Shown piece by piece: positions 35,800 through 44,083 of a DNA stretch of 56,384 bases. The notes under the pieces are model-generated. The model was not told the origin of the DNA and did not search any database. It saw only the letters and a list, made by a program, of their open reading frames with translations. Each line of letters begins with the position of its first letter. Within the stretch, counting starts at the first letter, position 1. The position numbers and the translations under genes are program-made. The stretch is from Chloroflexota bacterium (GTDB taxonomy: Bacteria; Chloroflexota; Anaerolineae; 4572-78; J111), in the NCBI GenBank assembly GCA_016860845.1, contig BOKF01000053.1, positions 1 through 56,384 on the forward strand, in the 5' to 3' direction.

Positions 35800-36438
35800 A
35801 TGAGTTTCAACGAAATTACTACTCCAGTTTACTATCGTTCTATTCAATTAATGTTCTCGCAGAAGCCTATAAATGATGGAATGAATGAGTTAAATGAGGT
35901 TGTGCGTAATCTTATTCCTCATCCTATCTGGGATAAACTACGCCGAATCAATTATGACGGTGAACTGCCTCAACTAAAAGAATGGATTGGAAAAGAAATA
36001 TCATCTCATCAATACGATGTTTCCATTCTCCTTTTTTCCCTTTCAGATCTAGGTGATGTCATATCACTTTACTTTCTTCGGCAAGAACGAGAACCTAACG
36101 GTGAAAGTGATTGGGGAGCTTATGACGATAATTTCTTTTCTGTCATTCCATCAAAGGTCCTAGAGCAGATGTACGAACTTGCCGAGGCAGAATTATCAGA
36201 TGGCAGAGGCGGCTATACAAACTATGATGTTCGTTGGATTGTTGAAACCTGCTATCCTCTTGCCTACGCGGGTTTGATTATTGGCGAAATCATACAGACA
36301 TTGCCTGTCAACATACTTCTCGGTAAGGATGTAATGAGAAGAGTTGCTATATTCTTTGCTGAAGGTGACGACTTCTTCTTCGGAGAAATTACCGGACAGG
36401 GCTTCAAATACTATACAATTCCTGATTTTGTTTCATAG
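35800..36438 (+). CDS. AT-rich orphan gene, unknown function
   Basis: I do not recognise this 212-residue protein. It is soluble and acidic with no signal peptide, and has aromatic-rich segments (VYYRSIQLMF, DDNFFSV, FFAEGDDFFFGE). Base composition is strikingly lower in GC than every neighbour, and codons end in A/T, pointing to recent acquisition. Its size and acidity resemble immunity-type or antitoxin proteins, but I see no toxin gene beside it. It stands between a palindromic repeat and the second mttB-like gene, in the same direction as the latter. Confidence 0.7.
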   Translation: MSFNEITTPVYYRSIQLMFSQKPINDGMNELNEVVRNLIPHPIWDKLRRINYDGELPQLKEWIGKEISSHQYDVSILLFSLSDLGDVISLYFLRQEREPNGESDWGAYDDNFFSVIPSKVLEQMYELAEAELSDGRGGYTNYDVRWIVETCYPLAYAGLIIGEIIQTLPVNILLGKDVMRRVAIFFAEGDDFFFGEITGQGFKYYTIPDFVS

Positions 36439-36483
36439 CAAAAGGCGGCCCAGCAATTCAAGATTATATTCAAGGAGAGTCAA

Positions 36484-38013
36484 TTGACTAACGAAGGGGG
36501 TAACAAACGCCGCGAACGCCATGAACGCCGCCGCGCTTCACCCCTGGCGGACAGGCCCTTCCGGTTATTACGCAACCCTTACTCCCCGGTCGAGGTGCTG
36601 CCGGCGGAGCAGCTCCAGCGGATTCACCTGGCCTCGCTGCGCATCCTGGAAGAGATCGGGCTGGAGTTCCTGGACGGCGAGGCGCTCGACGTGTGGCAGG
36701 CGGCCGGGGCGGAGGTGGACCGCTCGACCGGGCGGGTGCGTATGGAGCGCGGCCTGGTCATGGAAGCGGTGAGCACAGCACCGGCCCACTTCAGCCTGCG
36801 GGCGCGCAACCCGGCCCACGACCTGCACATCGGCGGAAATTACATCACCCTAGCCCCGGGCGCCGGCTGTCCCTACATTTCCGATTTCGAGCGGGGCCGC
36901 CGGCCGGGAACATTGGCCGCGTTTCAAGAGTTGGTCCGGCTGGTGCAGCAGTGCCCGCCGCTGCATATCGTCGGCGGGGTCATGGTCGAGCCGCAGGATG
37001 TGCCGGTGCCGGCGCGCCACCTGGACCAGGTCTACAGCCAATTTACGCTCGGCGATAAGGCGATCATCAGCCCGGCCCGCAGCCGCGAAACTGCCCTGGA
37101 CTGCATCGAGATGGCAGCCATTGTTTTCGGCGGCCTGGACGAAACACAGCGCCAGCCAGTCCAGCTTGGGATCATCAACGTCAACAGCCCGCTGCGCTAC
37201 GACAGTTCCATGCTGGGTGGCCTGATCACCTATGCCCGCTACGGCCAGCCTGTTGTCGTCACCCCCTTTATCCTGGCCGGGGCGATGAGCCCCATTACCC
37301 TGGCCGCGGCCATCGCCCAGCAGAACGCCGAAGCCCTGGCCGGGATCGCCTTGACCCAATTGGTTAATCCGGGTGTACCCGTGATTTACGGCGGCTTTAC
37401 CACCAACGTTGACATGCAGACCGGCAGCCCGGCCTTTGGCAGCCCGGAAGGGGCGCTGGCCCTGTTCGCCGGGGCGCAGTTGGCCCGCTTTTATGGTTTA
37501 CCCTATCGCGGCAGCGGCAGCCTGAACAACTCCAAACTGCCGGACGCCCAGGCCAGCTACGAAACCCAGATGACCCTCTGGCCGGCAATTCTGGCCCACG
37601 CCAACCTGATCCATCACAGCGTGGGCTGGCTGGAAGCGGGGCTGGTCTTCTCCCTGGAGAAATTTATGCTCGACCTGGAAGGGCTGCTGATGATGTATAG
37701 GCTGCTCGACGGTATCGAGGTCAACGACGAGACGCTGGCCCTGGACACGATGGCCGAAGTCGGGCCCGGCGGGCATCACTTCGGCTCGGCCCACACCCTG
37801 GCCCGCTTTCGCAGCGAGTTTTACCTGCCTCTCCTGAGCGACCGGCAAAATTACGAAGCCTGGGCGGAGCAAGGTTCGCTCGACGCGGGACAGCGGGCGC
37901 ATCGGCTCTGGAAAGAATTGCTGGCCGGTTACGAGCAGCCTGCCATTGATCCGGCGGTTGAGGAAGGGCTGCGGGACTATGTAGGGCGAAGGAAGCGAGA
38001 GTTGACCGAGTAG
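36484..38013 (+). CDS. MttB-superfamily corrinoid methyltransferase (non-pyrrolysine)
   Basis: A 509-residue relative of trimethylamine methyltransferase, without any in-frame TAG. Its segments LNNSKLPDAQASYETQ and GPGGHHFGSAHTLARF match the copy at 54646-56187 closely and the copy at 24431 more distantly, so these form a subfamily with PYRGSGSLN in place of IYNTCALT. The likely role is transfer of a methyl group from a quaternary amine to a corrinoid protein or other acceptor. The start is TTG at 36484 with AAGGAG six bases upstream; no better ATG is near. It precedes the FAD/sarcosine oxidase cluster, supporting a role in methylated amine use. Confidence 0.92.
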   Translation: MTNEGGNKRRERHERRRASPLADRPFRLLRNPYSPVEVLPAEQLQRIHLASLRILEEIGLEFLDGEALDVWQAAGAEVDRSTGRVRMERGLVMEAVSTAPAHFSLRARNPAHDLHIGGNYITLAPGAGCPYISDFERGRRPGTLAAFQELVRLVQQCPPLHIVGGVMVEPQDVPVPARHLDQVYSQFTLGDKAIISPARSRETALDCIEMAAIVFGGLDETQRQPVQLGIINVNSPLRYDSSMLGGLITYARYGQPVVVTPFILAGAMSPITLAAAIAQQNAEALAGIALTQLVNPGVPVIYGGFTTNVDMQTGSPAFGSPEGALALFAGAQLARFYGLPYRGSGSLNNSKLPDAQASYETQMTLWPAILAHANLIHHSVGWLEAGLVFSLEKFMLDLEGLLMMYRLLDGIEVNDETLALDTMAEVGPGGHHFGSAHTLARFRSEFYLPLLSDRQNYEAWAEQGSLDAGQRAHRLWKELLAGYEQPAIDPAVEEGLRDYVGRRKRELTE

Positions 38014-38024
38014 CCTTCATGATG

Positions 38025-38116
38025 TGTCATTTCGACGAGCGCAGCGAGGAGAAATCCCTGAGATCCCTGTTAGCCCACGACCGTTTCAGGGATTTCTCCC
38101 TGCGGTCGAAATGACA
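38025..38116. repeat. palindrome TGTCATTTCGAC/GTCGAAATGACA
   Basis: TGTCATTTCGAC at the left end opposes GTCGAAATGACA at the right; inner parts GGAGAAATCCCTGA and TCAGGGATTTCTCC also pair. This type of hairpin is widely dispersed in bacterial genomes. It lies between two convergent genes and could end both transcripts. Confidence 0.75.
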
Positions 38117-38122
38117 AGGTCT

Positions 38123-38803
38123 CTAATCGGGCGCATCCTCCGCTAATTCGTCAGTCGAATCGGTTGTGCCTTTGCCGCGAATTTCGTTGAGGTAGTTGTG
38201 GATGGTGAAGCGGGTCACGCCCAGGTAAGTGGCAATTGCCGGGATGGCCTTGCGCAGTTCAAACACGCCGGCGTCGTCCAAAATCTGGACCACCCGCAGC
38301 CGGTCAAATTTATCCATCTGGGCAATGGGCTTGCCGATAAAATCCGTGGCTCTCTGGAATAGCGACTCCAGCATTTGCGGGGCATCGTCAATAAAGGCAT
38401 CTTGAAAATCGTAGGCTTCCGCCGGATCGGCCAATGTTTCCAGGGTGCGGCGAAAAGCGACAAAAGGACTGGCGTCAAAATTGATTTCCATACAGATAAC
38501 CGGCTCGGCCTGTTTGTTGCTCATAAAAACCAGCGACGAGCGGACCATCTTACCGCTGCGGGTGCGGGTGGTGTAATTGTAGCTGTCTTCGATCCGTCCG
38601 GCTCGAACCAGGGACAGCCCGCGGGCGGTCATACAGCCGCCCACGCTGCGTTCGGTTATGGTTCCCTTGACCCAGACGATGGACTGCTCCATGTCGGCCA
38701 GATCGTGGAGCACCACTTCGCACTGCGGGCCGATGGTGCGGCAGATCGCTTCGCCCACCTGGACAAGCTGCTCCAGCAGCAGTGACTTTTCAGCCTCGTT
38801 CAT
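38123..38803 (-). CDS. YheO/DauR-like transcriptional regulator
   Basis: A 226-residue regulator. Residues about 10-120 form the PAS-like YheO domain (GPQCEVVLHDL, SIVWVKGTITERSVGG, YNYTTRTRSGKMVRSSLVFM), and the C-terminus carries a helix-turn-helix (ELRKAIPAIATYLGVTRFTIHNYL). Relatives control amino acid (for example D-arginine) catabolism. The frame runs on to 38869, but the ATG at 38803 (MNEAEKSLL) starts the family's usual N-terminus. It diverges from the FAD oxidoreductase gene, with a promoter and palindrome between, so it is the likely regulator of the amine cluster. Confidence 0.9.
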   Translation of the reverse strand: MNEAEKSLLLEQLVQVGEAICRTIGPQCEVVLHDLADMEQSIVWVKGTITERSVGGCMTARGLSLVRAGRIEDSYNYTTRTRSGKMVRSSLVFMSNKQAEPVICMEINFDASPFVAFRRTLETLADPAEAYDFQDAFIDDAPQMLESLFQRATDFIGKPIAQMDKFDRLRVVQILDDAGVFELRKAIPAIATYLGVTRFTIHNYLNEIRGKGTTDSTDELAEDAPD

Positions 38804-38873
38804 AGCTTTTCTATTCCCGATAGAACAAAAATTCAACGAGATGTTAAATTTTATAAAAATATTCCACATCTTG

Positions 38874-38902
38874 TTGACGTTTGTCGACTTTTATGCTATT
38901 TT
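38874..38902 (+). promoter_or_regulatory. promoter with overlapping operator upstream of the FAD oxidase
   Basis: TTGACG (38874-38879), 17-base spacer, TATTTT (38897-38902). The near-palindrome GTTGAC-GTTT-GTCGAC covers the -35 (38873-38888), and CCACCG-GA-CGGTGG (38934-38947) forms a further perfect hairpin or dyad. Binding of the divergent regulator here is the natural guess. Confidence 0.6.
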
Positions 38903-38983
38903 CTTAAGTTAAGACGACGGCGACAGGATTATACCACCGGACGGTGGTTCTGCCATAATAACTCAAGCAAAGGGGGATTACTG

Positions 38984-40315
38984 ATGGGCAAAGTACCTGA
39001 GTCAATTAAATATGTGGTTATCGGCGCGGGGATTCACGGGCTAAGTTCGGCCTGGCACCTGGCGATGGAGCTGGAAAACCGCAAGCGGGGCAGCGGCAAA
39101 GATATTGTGGTCCTGGAGAAATCGTATGCCGGGGCGGGGGCATCGGGGATTGCCTGCGGCTGCGTGCGCAACTTTTACATGACCGAGCCGATTCATGCCA
39201 TTCTGCGCCACAGCGTGGATGTCTGGACGTACGACCCGGTAGCCTTTGGCTTTCAGCAGGTCGGCTATGTATCCGCCGGGGAGGCGAACCAGATTGAAGA
39301 TTACGAGCGGGTCCACCAGAGCCAAAATTCGGTTGGCTATCACTCCGACGTGTATGTGGGCGCGGACGCGCGCAAGTTCCTCAAAAAAATCTGGCCCGAT
39401 TTCAAAACCGACGGCATTGACGTGGCCCTGCACGAGCGGGTCAGCGGTTACGCCGGGACGCGCCAGGTGATCAAGGGGCTGGCCCAGAAATGCGCTGATC
39501 ACGGGGTGCAAATCCTGACCGGCATCGAGGTGACCAGTTACGATGTGCAGGGCGGCCAGGTCAAAGGCGTTCACACCAGCGAGGGCGACATCAGGTGCGA
39601 CCTGGTCATTTGGGGACTGGGCGCGTGGACCCCCCAGCATTGGGAGATGCTCGGCAAGCCGATGACCCTCGACTGCACCTACCCCGACGGCAGCGTGGTC
39701 AAAAATAAAGACATGTGGACCTACTGGCGGCTGCTCGAAGGGGAGGTCTACTACGATAAGCCCTACCTGACCGCCGATGGCCTGAACCCGCCGGTGCTGC
39801 ACGTCGAAAAAATGACTACGCCGGTGGTGGATGAAAATGGACGGGAGCTGTCAGACCATTTGTATATTTATTACAAGAACGGCAACGAGCGCATGGACCG
39901 CCCCGGTCTCCAGGGCGGCACTATCCCGATCAAGCTTGGTCCCCGCGCTACCACCGACCCTTACGGCCATGCCAACGACGAGTACCAGGCCGAGTCGGAA
40001 TTTGCCGACTATCTCTGCGCGGCAATGGCCCAAACTATGGCCCGCTTTGAGGGCTGCCGGCGCAACTTCCGCGAGCGGCGCAATGGGGGTATCGGCGCGT
40101 TTACCCCGGACAATATCCCCATTTTCGACTGGGTGGCGCCCAATGTTTACATGATCGCCGACAGCAATCACGGCTTCAAGATGACCGGCGTCGGCAAATT
40201 ATTGGCCAAGTATCTGATGGGCGACGACGTGCCCGAACTCAAGCCCTTTACCTTCGACCGCTTTGCCGAAGGCCGGACCTTTGGCAAGTCAAACAGTCAC
40301 TCGCCCTGGGTTTAA
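38984..40315 (+). CDS. FAD-dependent oxidoreductase (DAO/sarcosine oxidase beta-like)
   Basis: A 443-residue flavoprotein. The dinucleotide motif is VIGAGIHGLSSAW near residue 12, and GIACGCVRNFYMTEPI near 55 matches the flavin-binding region of dimethylglycine/sarcosine dehydrogenases; the C-terminal DSNHGFKMTGVGKLLAKYL closes the FAD site. It should oxidise an N-methyl or secondary amine, giving an iminium and, with folate, a one-carbon unit. AGGGGG precedes the ATG by about eight bases. First gene of a plus-strand run ending in soxG; with soxB present too, it may act on a more methylated substrate, such as dimethylglycine. This is inference. Confidence 0.9.
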   Translation: MGKVPESIKYVVIGAGIHGLSSAWHLAMELENRKRGSGKDIVVLEKSYAGAGASGIACGCVRNFYMTEPIHAILRHSVDVWTYDPVAFGFQQVGYVSAGEANQIEDYERVHQSQNSVGYHSDVYVGADARKFLKKIWPDFKTDGIDVALHERVSGYAGTRQVIKGLAQKCADHGVQILTGIEVTSYDVQGGQVKGVHTSEGDIRCDLVIWGLGAWTPQHWEMLGKPMTLDCTYPDGSVVKNKDMWTYWRLLEGEVYYDKPYLTADGLNPPVLHVEKMTTPVVDENGRELSDHLYIYYKNGNERMDRPGLQGGTIPIKLGPRATTDPYGHANDEYQAESEFADYLCAAMAQTMARFEGCRRNFRERRNGGIGAFTPDNIPIFDWVAPNVYMIADSNHGFKMTGVGKLLAKYLMGDDVPELKPFTFDRFAEGRTFGKSNSHSPWV

Positions 40316-40328
40316 GGAAGAATGTTTT

Positions 40329-40372
40329 AAGGTGGGACATGTTCCGGTGAATGTGTCCCACCTTGTTTTATA
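40329..40372 (+). terminator. terminator after the FAD oxidase gene
   Basis: AAGGTGGGACA (40329-40339) pairs perfectly with TGTCCCACCTT (40354-40364) across a 14-base loop, followed by GTTTTATATTT. Confidence 0.75.
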
Positions 40373-40393
40373 TTTAAATTCAACTACGGTAGA

Positions 40394-41032
40394 ATGACTA
40401 TGCTAACCACCAATTATACTCGTCTTGACTGGTCGGACCTTGTGCCCGACCGGCCCTTTACCAACCCTGATCACAACGCCGAAGATTTGGCTCACTTGCA
40501 GTACATGGCCGAGAAACTGCGCCATCTTTTGCGCCAATCAAGCTCTATCCCAGCGCAGCCGCGTCCGTATGTTTTGTATTTAGAAGAAGCGGGCGGACGC
40601 CGCCACCGGCTCGCCCTGGCCGGGCCGGAAGAATTACTCACCTGTTCTGAGCTGATGGTTGTCGGTTTTTGCGGGCACAAGTGGCCCGAAGCCGACCGGT
40701 CGCCGCTGGATGCGGTTGACGCGGAATTGCTGGCCGAATTTATGCAGCATCCCCATCTGCTCAGTTACAGTTCCCTGGAAGTGGAGGGGGGCAACTGGCG
40801 CAACCTGGTTTTGTTCAGCCAGGCGCAGGGGATTGGCCACTGGGCCATCAGCGCCCGACATGCCGATGCGGTGCGTGACCTGGCCCCACGCTATTACCAG
40901 AATATCCGGCTGCACAATGGCGTTTTGCCGGGAGGATTAATGTCGGGCCAGGGGCTTTTGCTAACCCGGACCAAGTATTTCGATTATCAGGATCAGCCGT
41001 TCTGGTGGGCGGTGCGCGAGCTACAGGCTTAA
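40394..41032 (+). CDS. conserved-looking protein of unknown function
   Basis: A 212-residue soluble protein; I do not recognise the family. It contains ELLTCSELMVVGFCGHKW, SYSSLEVEGGNWRNLVLFSQ, GIGHWAISARHADAVRDLAP and YYQNIRLHNG, a pattern rich in His and Trp. ATG codons occur at 40394 and 40400, neither with a strong ribosome site. It sits between the FAD oxidase and the ornithine cyclodeaminase-like gene, each separated by repeats, which suggests a role in the same amine pathway but nothing more specific. Confidence 0.7.
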   Translation: MTMLTTNYTRLDWSDLVPDRPFTNPDHNAEDLAHLQYMAEKLRHLLRQSSSIPAQPRPYVLYLEEAGGRRHRLALAGPEELLTCSELMVVGFCGHKWPEADRSPLDAVDAELLAEFMQHPHLLSYSSLEVEGGNWRNLVLFSQAQGIGHWAISARHADAVRDLAPRYYQNIRLHNGVLPGGLMSGQGLLLTRTKYFDYQDQPFWWAVRELQA

Positions 41033-41035
41033 CGC

Positions 41036-41111
41036 AAAGTCGCAAGGTCGCAGAGTCGCAAGTAACAGGGATATACTACCCCTGTCTACGCCCTTCGGCG
41101 CACCCGAAGGG
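41036..41111. repeat. direct GTCGCA repeats and CCCTTCGG/CCGAAGGG hairpin
   Basis: Between 41036 and 41062 GTCGCA/AAGTCGCAAGGTCGCAG-like units repeat in tandem. Then CCCTTCGG (41091-41098) pairs with CCGAAGGG (41104-41111). GTCTAC units follow up to 41142. It fills the gap before the ornithine cyclodeaminase-like gene. Confidence 0.6.
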
Positions 41112-41155
41112 GTGCCGTCTACTGTCTACCGTCTACTATTTTCTTAGGAGACATC

Positions 41156-42172
41156 ATGGCCGGAATTGACATTTTGTTTTTATCCAAAGAAGACGTGGAG
41201 AGCCTCGACCTGGGGTTGCAGGAGATCATGGACGTAGTCGAGGTGGGGCTGAGGGCGCATGGCGAAAAAAAGGTGGTCATGCCGTCCAAAGATCACCTGG
41301 CGCTGGATTACCCCGAGAAACTCTTTAACATCCTCAAGGGCTACGTCGAGCCGGTCAACGTGGCCGGGGTCAAGGTTATCGGCGATTTTCAGAAGAATTT
41401 TGAATATGGTTTGCCCTCGGAGCTGGCCCTCATCACCCTCTACCGGCCCGAAACCGGCGCGCCTTTCTGTATTCTGGACGGGACCTTGACCACCTGGATG
41501 CGTACCGGCGCGGTGACGGCAGTCGGGGCCAAGTACCTGGCCAATGACAATCCCCGCGTCCTGGGTCACATCGGGGTGCGCGGGACGGCCTGGTACAACG
41601 TGGCCATGCTCGACCTGCTGTTTGATTTTGAGGAAATCCGCGTGACCAGCAAGCGGCCTGAATCGCGGGAACGCTTCGCCGGGGAAATGTCGGCGCGGCT
41701 CAACAAGCGGGTGGTGGTGCAGGAAACCAGTGAGGCAACGGTGCGCGACGCCGACATCATCATTGACGCCTCGCGCCTGCTGGAACACGAAGTGCTGGTC
41801 AAGGATGAGTGGGTCAAGCCCGGCGCGCTTATCCAACCCTATGGCGCGGTGCTGTCGGTCGCGCCCAGCCTGCCCTTTACCGTTGACAAACTCTTTGTGG
41901 ACGATTGGAACCAATGCCAGAAATCGCAGTATGGCCAGTTTGCCGGATTGATCCAGGCCGGCCAACTGCGCGACGAGCATATCGCCGGGGAAATTGGCGA
42001 GGTCGTCGCCGGGCTGAAGCCGGGCCGTGAGTCGCCGCAGGAACGGATTCTGTTCTGGCATAAGGGTTTTGCCGTCAGCGATATTGTGCTGGGCAACCTG
42101 GCTTATCAAAGAGCTTGCGAAAAAGGCGCCGGTACCCTGCTGAGTTACTACCGCAAGCCGCGTGATATGTGA
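41156..42172 (+). CDS. ornithine cyclodeaminase/mu-crystallin family protein
   Basis: A 338-residue member of the OCD/mu-crystallin family. The N-terminus (ILFLSKEDVESLDLGLQEIMDVVEVGLRAHGEKKVVMPSK) and ILDGTLTTWMRTGAVTAVGAKYLA are characteristic. The NAD(P)-binding motif region, GHIGVRGTAWYNVAML, shows RGTAW instead of the usual GxGxxA, as in the homologues named tyramine oxidase subunit B. It could be a ketimine reductase or an imino acid-processing partner of the amine oxidases around it. TTAGGAGACATC precedes the ATG. Sequence after the stop is A/T direct repeats (CCACAAATT units). Confidence 0.88.
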   Translation: MAGIDILFLSKEDVESLDLGLQEIMDVVEVGLRAHGEKKVVMPSKDHLALDYPEKLFNILKGYVEPVNVAGVKVIGDFQKNFEYGLPSELALITLYRPETGAPFCILDGTLTTWMRTGAVTAVGAKYLANDNPRVLGHIGVRGTAWYNVAMLDLLFDFEEIRVTSKRPESRERFAGEMSARLNKRVVVQETSEATVRDADIIIDASRLLEHEVLVKDEWVKPGALIQPYGAVLSVAPSLPFTVDKLFVDDWNQCQKSQYGQFAGLIQAGQLRDEHIAGEIGEVVAGLKPGRESPQERILFWHKGFAVSDIVLGNLAYQRACEKGAGTLLSYYRKPRDM

Positions 42173-42232
42173 CTCAAGCTGTTTTTTGCCACAAATTCCA
42201 CAAATTTCACTAAATTTTTCGCCTTAATTGAG

Positions 42233-42260
42233 TTGACACTGTTTCAAAACGTGTTAAAAT
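42233..42260 (+). promoter_or_regulatory. promoter of soxB
   Basis: TTGACA (42233-42238), 16-base spacer, TAAAAT (42255-42260). A small palindrome, GTTGCG (42293-42298) and CGCAAC (42304-42309), lies in the leader before soxB. Confidence 0.65.
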
Positions 42261-42335
42261 GGCCCAACTTCTCGGCAGAATTTGGGAACTTCGTTGCGCC
42301 ATACGCAACAAGAGTAGTTGAGGGAACAGCAGCCT

Positions 42336-43574
42336 ATGTCAATTAAACTGTTGAAACAGGGATTGAACGGCCATGGTAGCCTGAAGCCAATGTGGCGGCA
42401 GCAGCCGCTCAAAGACAGCTACGATGTGGTTATCATCGGCGGGGGGGCGCATGGCTTGGCCTGTGCCTACTACCTGGCCAAACACCACAACATCACCCAT
42501 GTGGCGGTGCTGGAAAAAGCCTACCTGGGCAGCGGCGGGAGCGGCCGCAACACGGCCATTATTCGTTCCAACTACCTGACCCCGGAAGGGATTCTCTTTT
42601 ACGATGAGAGCGTCAAGCTGTATGAAGACATGTCCGAAGAGCTTGATTTTAACGTCATGTTCTCGCAGCGCGGCCACCTGACCCTGGCCCACACCGATGC
42701 CTCACTGCGGACCATGCGCTGGCGGGCGGAGGTCAACCAGATCCAGGGAGTCAACAGCCGGGTCATTTACCCCGACGAAATCAAAAAGCTGGTTCCCTTT
42801 ATGGATGTAAGCGACCATCCCCGCTACCCGGTCCAGGGCGCGCTTTACCATCCGCCGGGAGGGATCATCCGGCATGATGCGGTGGTCTGGGGCTATGCGC
42901 ACGGCGCGGATAAGCGGGGTGTCCACTTGCATCAAAAAACCGAAGTGACCGGCATCGAGGTCCAAAACAACCGGGTGGTGGGCGTCAAAACCAATCGCGG
43001 TAATATCAAAACAGGCATGGTGCTGAACGCGACCGCCGGCTGGTGCTCGCTGATTTCCGATATGGCCGGGGTTAAACTGCCCATCGAGACGCGCCCACTG
43101 CAAGCCTGCGTGACCGAGCCGCTCAAGCCGTTTCTGGATGTGGTCATTGTCTCGGGCACGCTCCACTTCTACCTGAGCCAGAGCGACCGGGGCGAGCTGG
43201 TAATGGGGGCGGAAGTTGACCCGTTCACGTCCTACTCGATGGACTCGACTCTGAATTTTGTGGAAGGATTGGCCGCCCACGTCCTGGAGTTGTTCCCGTC
43301 GCTGGCCAAGGTGCGGCTGATGCGCCAGTGGGCCGGTCTGTGCGATATGACCCCCGATTACAGCCCAATCATGGGCTTCACCCCGGTCGAGGGCTTTTTG
43401 GTGGATGTCGGCTGGGGCACGTATGGCTTTAAGGCTTCGCCGGTTTCGGGCAAACGCATGGCCGAATTGATTGCTACCCAGGCTACCCCGGAGTTGATTG
43501 CGCCCTTCAGCTATGACCGCTTTTATAAAGGCGAGCTGGTCGGCGAAAAAGGCGCGGCCTCGGTAGGACACTAA
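42336..43574 (+). CDS. soxB: sarcosine oxidase beta subunit
   Basis: A 412-residue beta subunit of the heterotetrameric sarcosine oxidase, bearing the sarcosine-oxidation site. It has VVIIGGGAHGLACAYYLAKHH (FAD-binding), GSGGSGRNTAIIRSNYLTPEG and NVMFSQRGHLTLAHTD, all diagnostic of this subunit, and a C-terminal VDVGWGTYGFKASPVSG. A TTG at 42318 opens the frame; the ATG at 42336 with GAGGGA upstream is preferred. It is driven by its own promoter. The neighbouring soxD is separated from it by an inserted four-helix-bundle gene in the opposite direction. Confidence 0.95.
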   Translation: MSIKLLKQGLNGHGSLKPMWRQQPLKDSYDVVIIGGGAHGLACAYYLAKHHNITHVAVLEKAYLGSGGSGRNTAIIRSNYLTPEGILFYDESVKLYEDMSEELDFNVMFSQRGHLTLAHTDASLRTMRWRAEVNQIQGVNSRVIYPDEIKKLVPFMDVSDHPRYPVQGALYHPPGGIIRHDAVVWGYAHGADKRGVHLHQKTEVTGIEVQNNRVVGVKTNRGNIKTGMVLNATAGWCSLISDMAGVKLPIETRPLQACVTEPLKPFLDVVIVSGTLHFYLSQSDRGELVMGAEVDPFTSYSMDSTLNFVEGLAAHVLELFPSLAKVRLMRQWAGLCDMTPDYSPIMGFTPVEGFLVDVGWGTYGFKASPVSGKRMAELIATQATPELIAPFSYDRFYKGELVGEKGAASVGH

Positions 43575-43590
43575 CAATTTTTGATTTTTG

Positions 43591-44062
43591 ATTTACGATT
43601 TACGATTTTTTATTTGGCTCGAAGTGTTTTAATAGAAGCTACAGTCATGGCAATAATTTCATCGGTTTCGGTCATAAGTTCTTTTAGGTGAGCTGAAGAT
43701 ATAATTTCTGCCTCGACAAGAAGTTCTAGCCAATATAGGGTTTCGTCTGCTTCTTCCTCCACAATTTTGACCTTGTTGATAATATCGGCAGTGGATTTAG
43801 TTCGACAGGCAGCTCGATAATCGGCCCCGACCGAAATAGCCGAACGAATTAATTGTCGCCCAATTGTCTCTGCTGTTGTACTCTTGGGTAGGGCTTCTGT
43901 TAGTCGAATCACTCGAAGCCCTAATTTCTTTGTCCTTACTTTAAATTGTGCTCATCCATCTGGTCCTCCCATTTAAGTTTTTAGGGTTATTTCGGATTAC
44001 AATCAATCATAATTTAAAGTTGGTAATCGTCAATCGTAAATCCGAAATCGTAAATCGTAAAT
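43591..44062. mobile_element. possible insertion unit: S23 gene bracketed by 18-bp inverted repeats
   Basis: ATTTACGATTTACGATTT at 43591-43608 is the exact reverse complement of 44045-44062. Between them lies one gene (four-helix-bundle protein, minus strand) that breaks the otherwise continuous soxB-soxD-soxA order. Each terminus carries further GATTTTTG or ATCGTAAAT units outside the perfect part. No transposase is present; whether it moves is unknown. Confidence 0.55.
43610..43912 (-). CDS. four-helix-bundle (S23/IVP-type) protein, frameshifted near its start
   Basis: This frame encodes RLTEALPKSTTAETIGRQL, RSAISVGADYRAACR and KIVEEEADETLYWLELL, typical of the roughly 115-residue S23 rRNA-intervening-sequence family. 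The missing first residues lie upstream in another frame: ATG at 43959, with GGGAGG before it, reads MDEHNLK, then needs one extra base near 43941-43945 to continue VRTKKLGLRVIRLTE. The gene is therefore broken by a one-base deletion or by a sequencing error in an AAA run. Family members are small pentameric helical proteins of unclear role, often found in scattered genomic sites. It ends right at one arm of the inverted repeat. Confidence 0.8.
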   Translation of the reverse strand: MIRLTEALPKSTTAETIGRQLIRSAISVGADYRAACRTKSTADIINKVKIVEEEADETLYWLELLVEAEIISSAHLKELMTETDEIIAMTVASIKTLRAK

Positions 44063-44083
44063 GATAAGCAGGAGTAGTTTGAA

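Noticed and set aside
43579..44063. GATTTACGATTTACGATTT repeats considered as a CRISPR array
   Set aside because: Only two to three short units per side, no regular spacers; better read as termini of an inverted-repeat unit.
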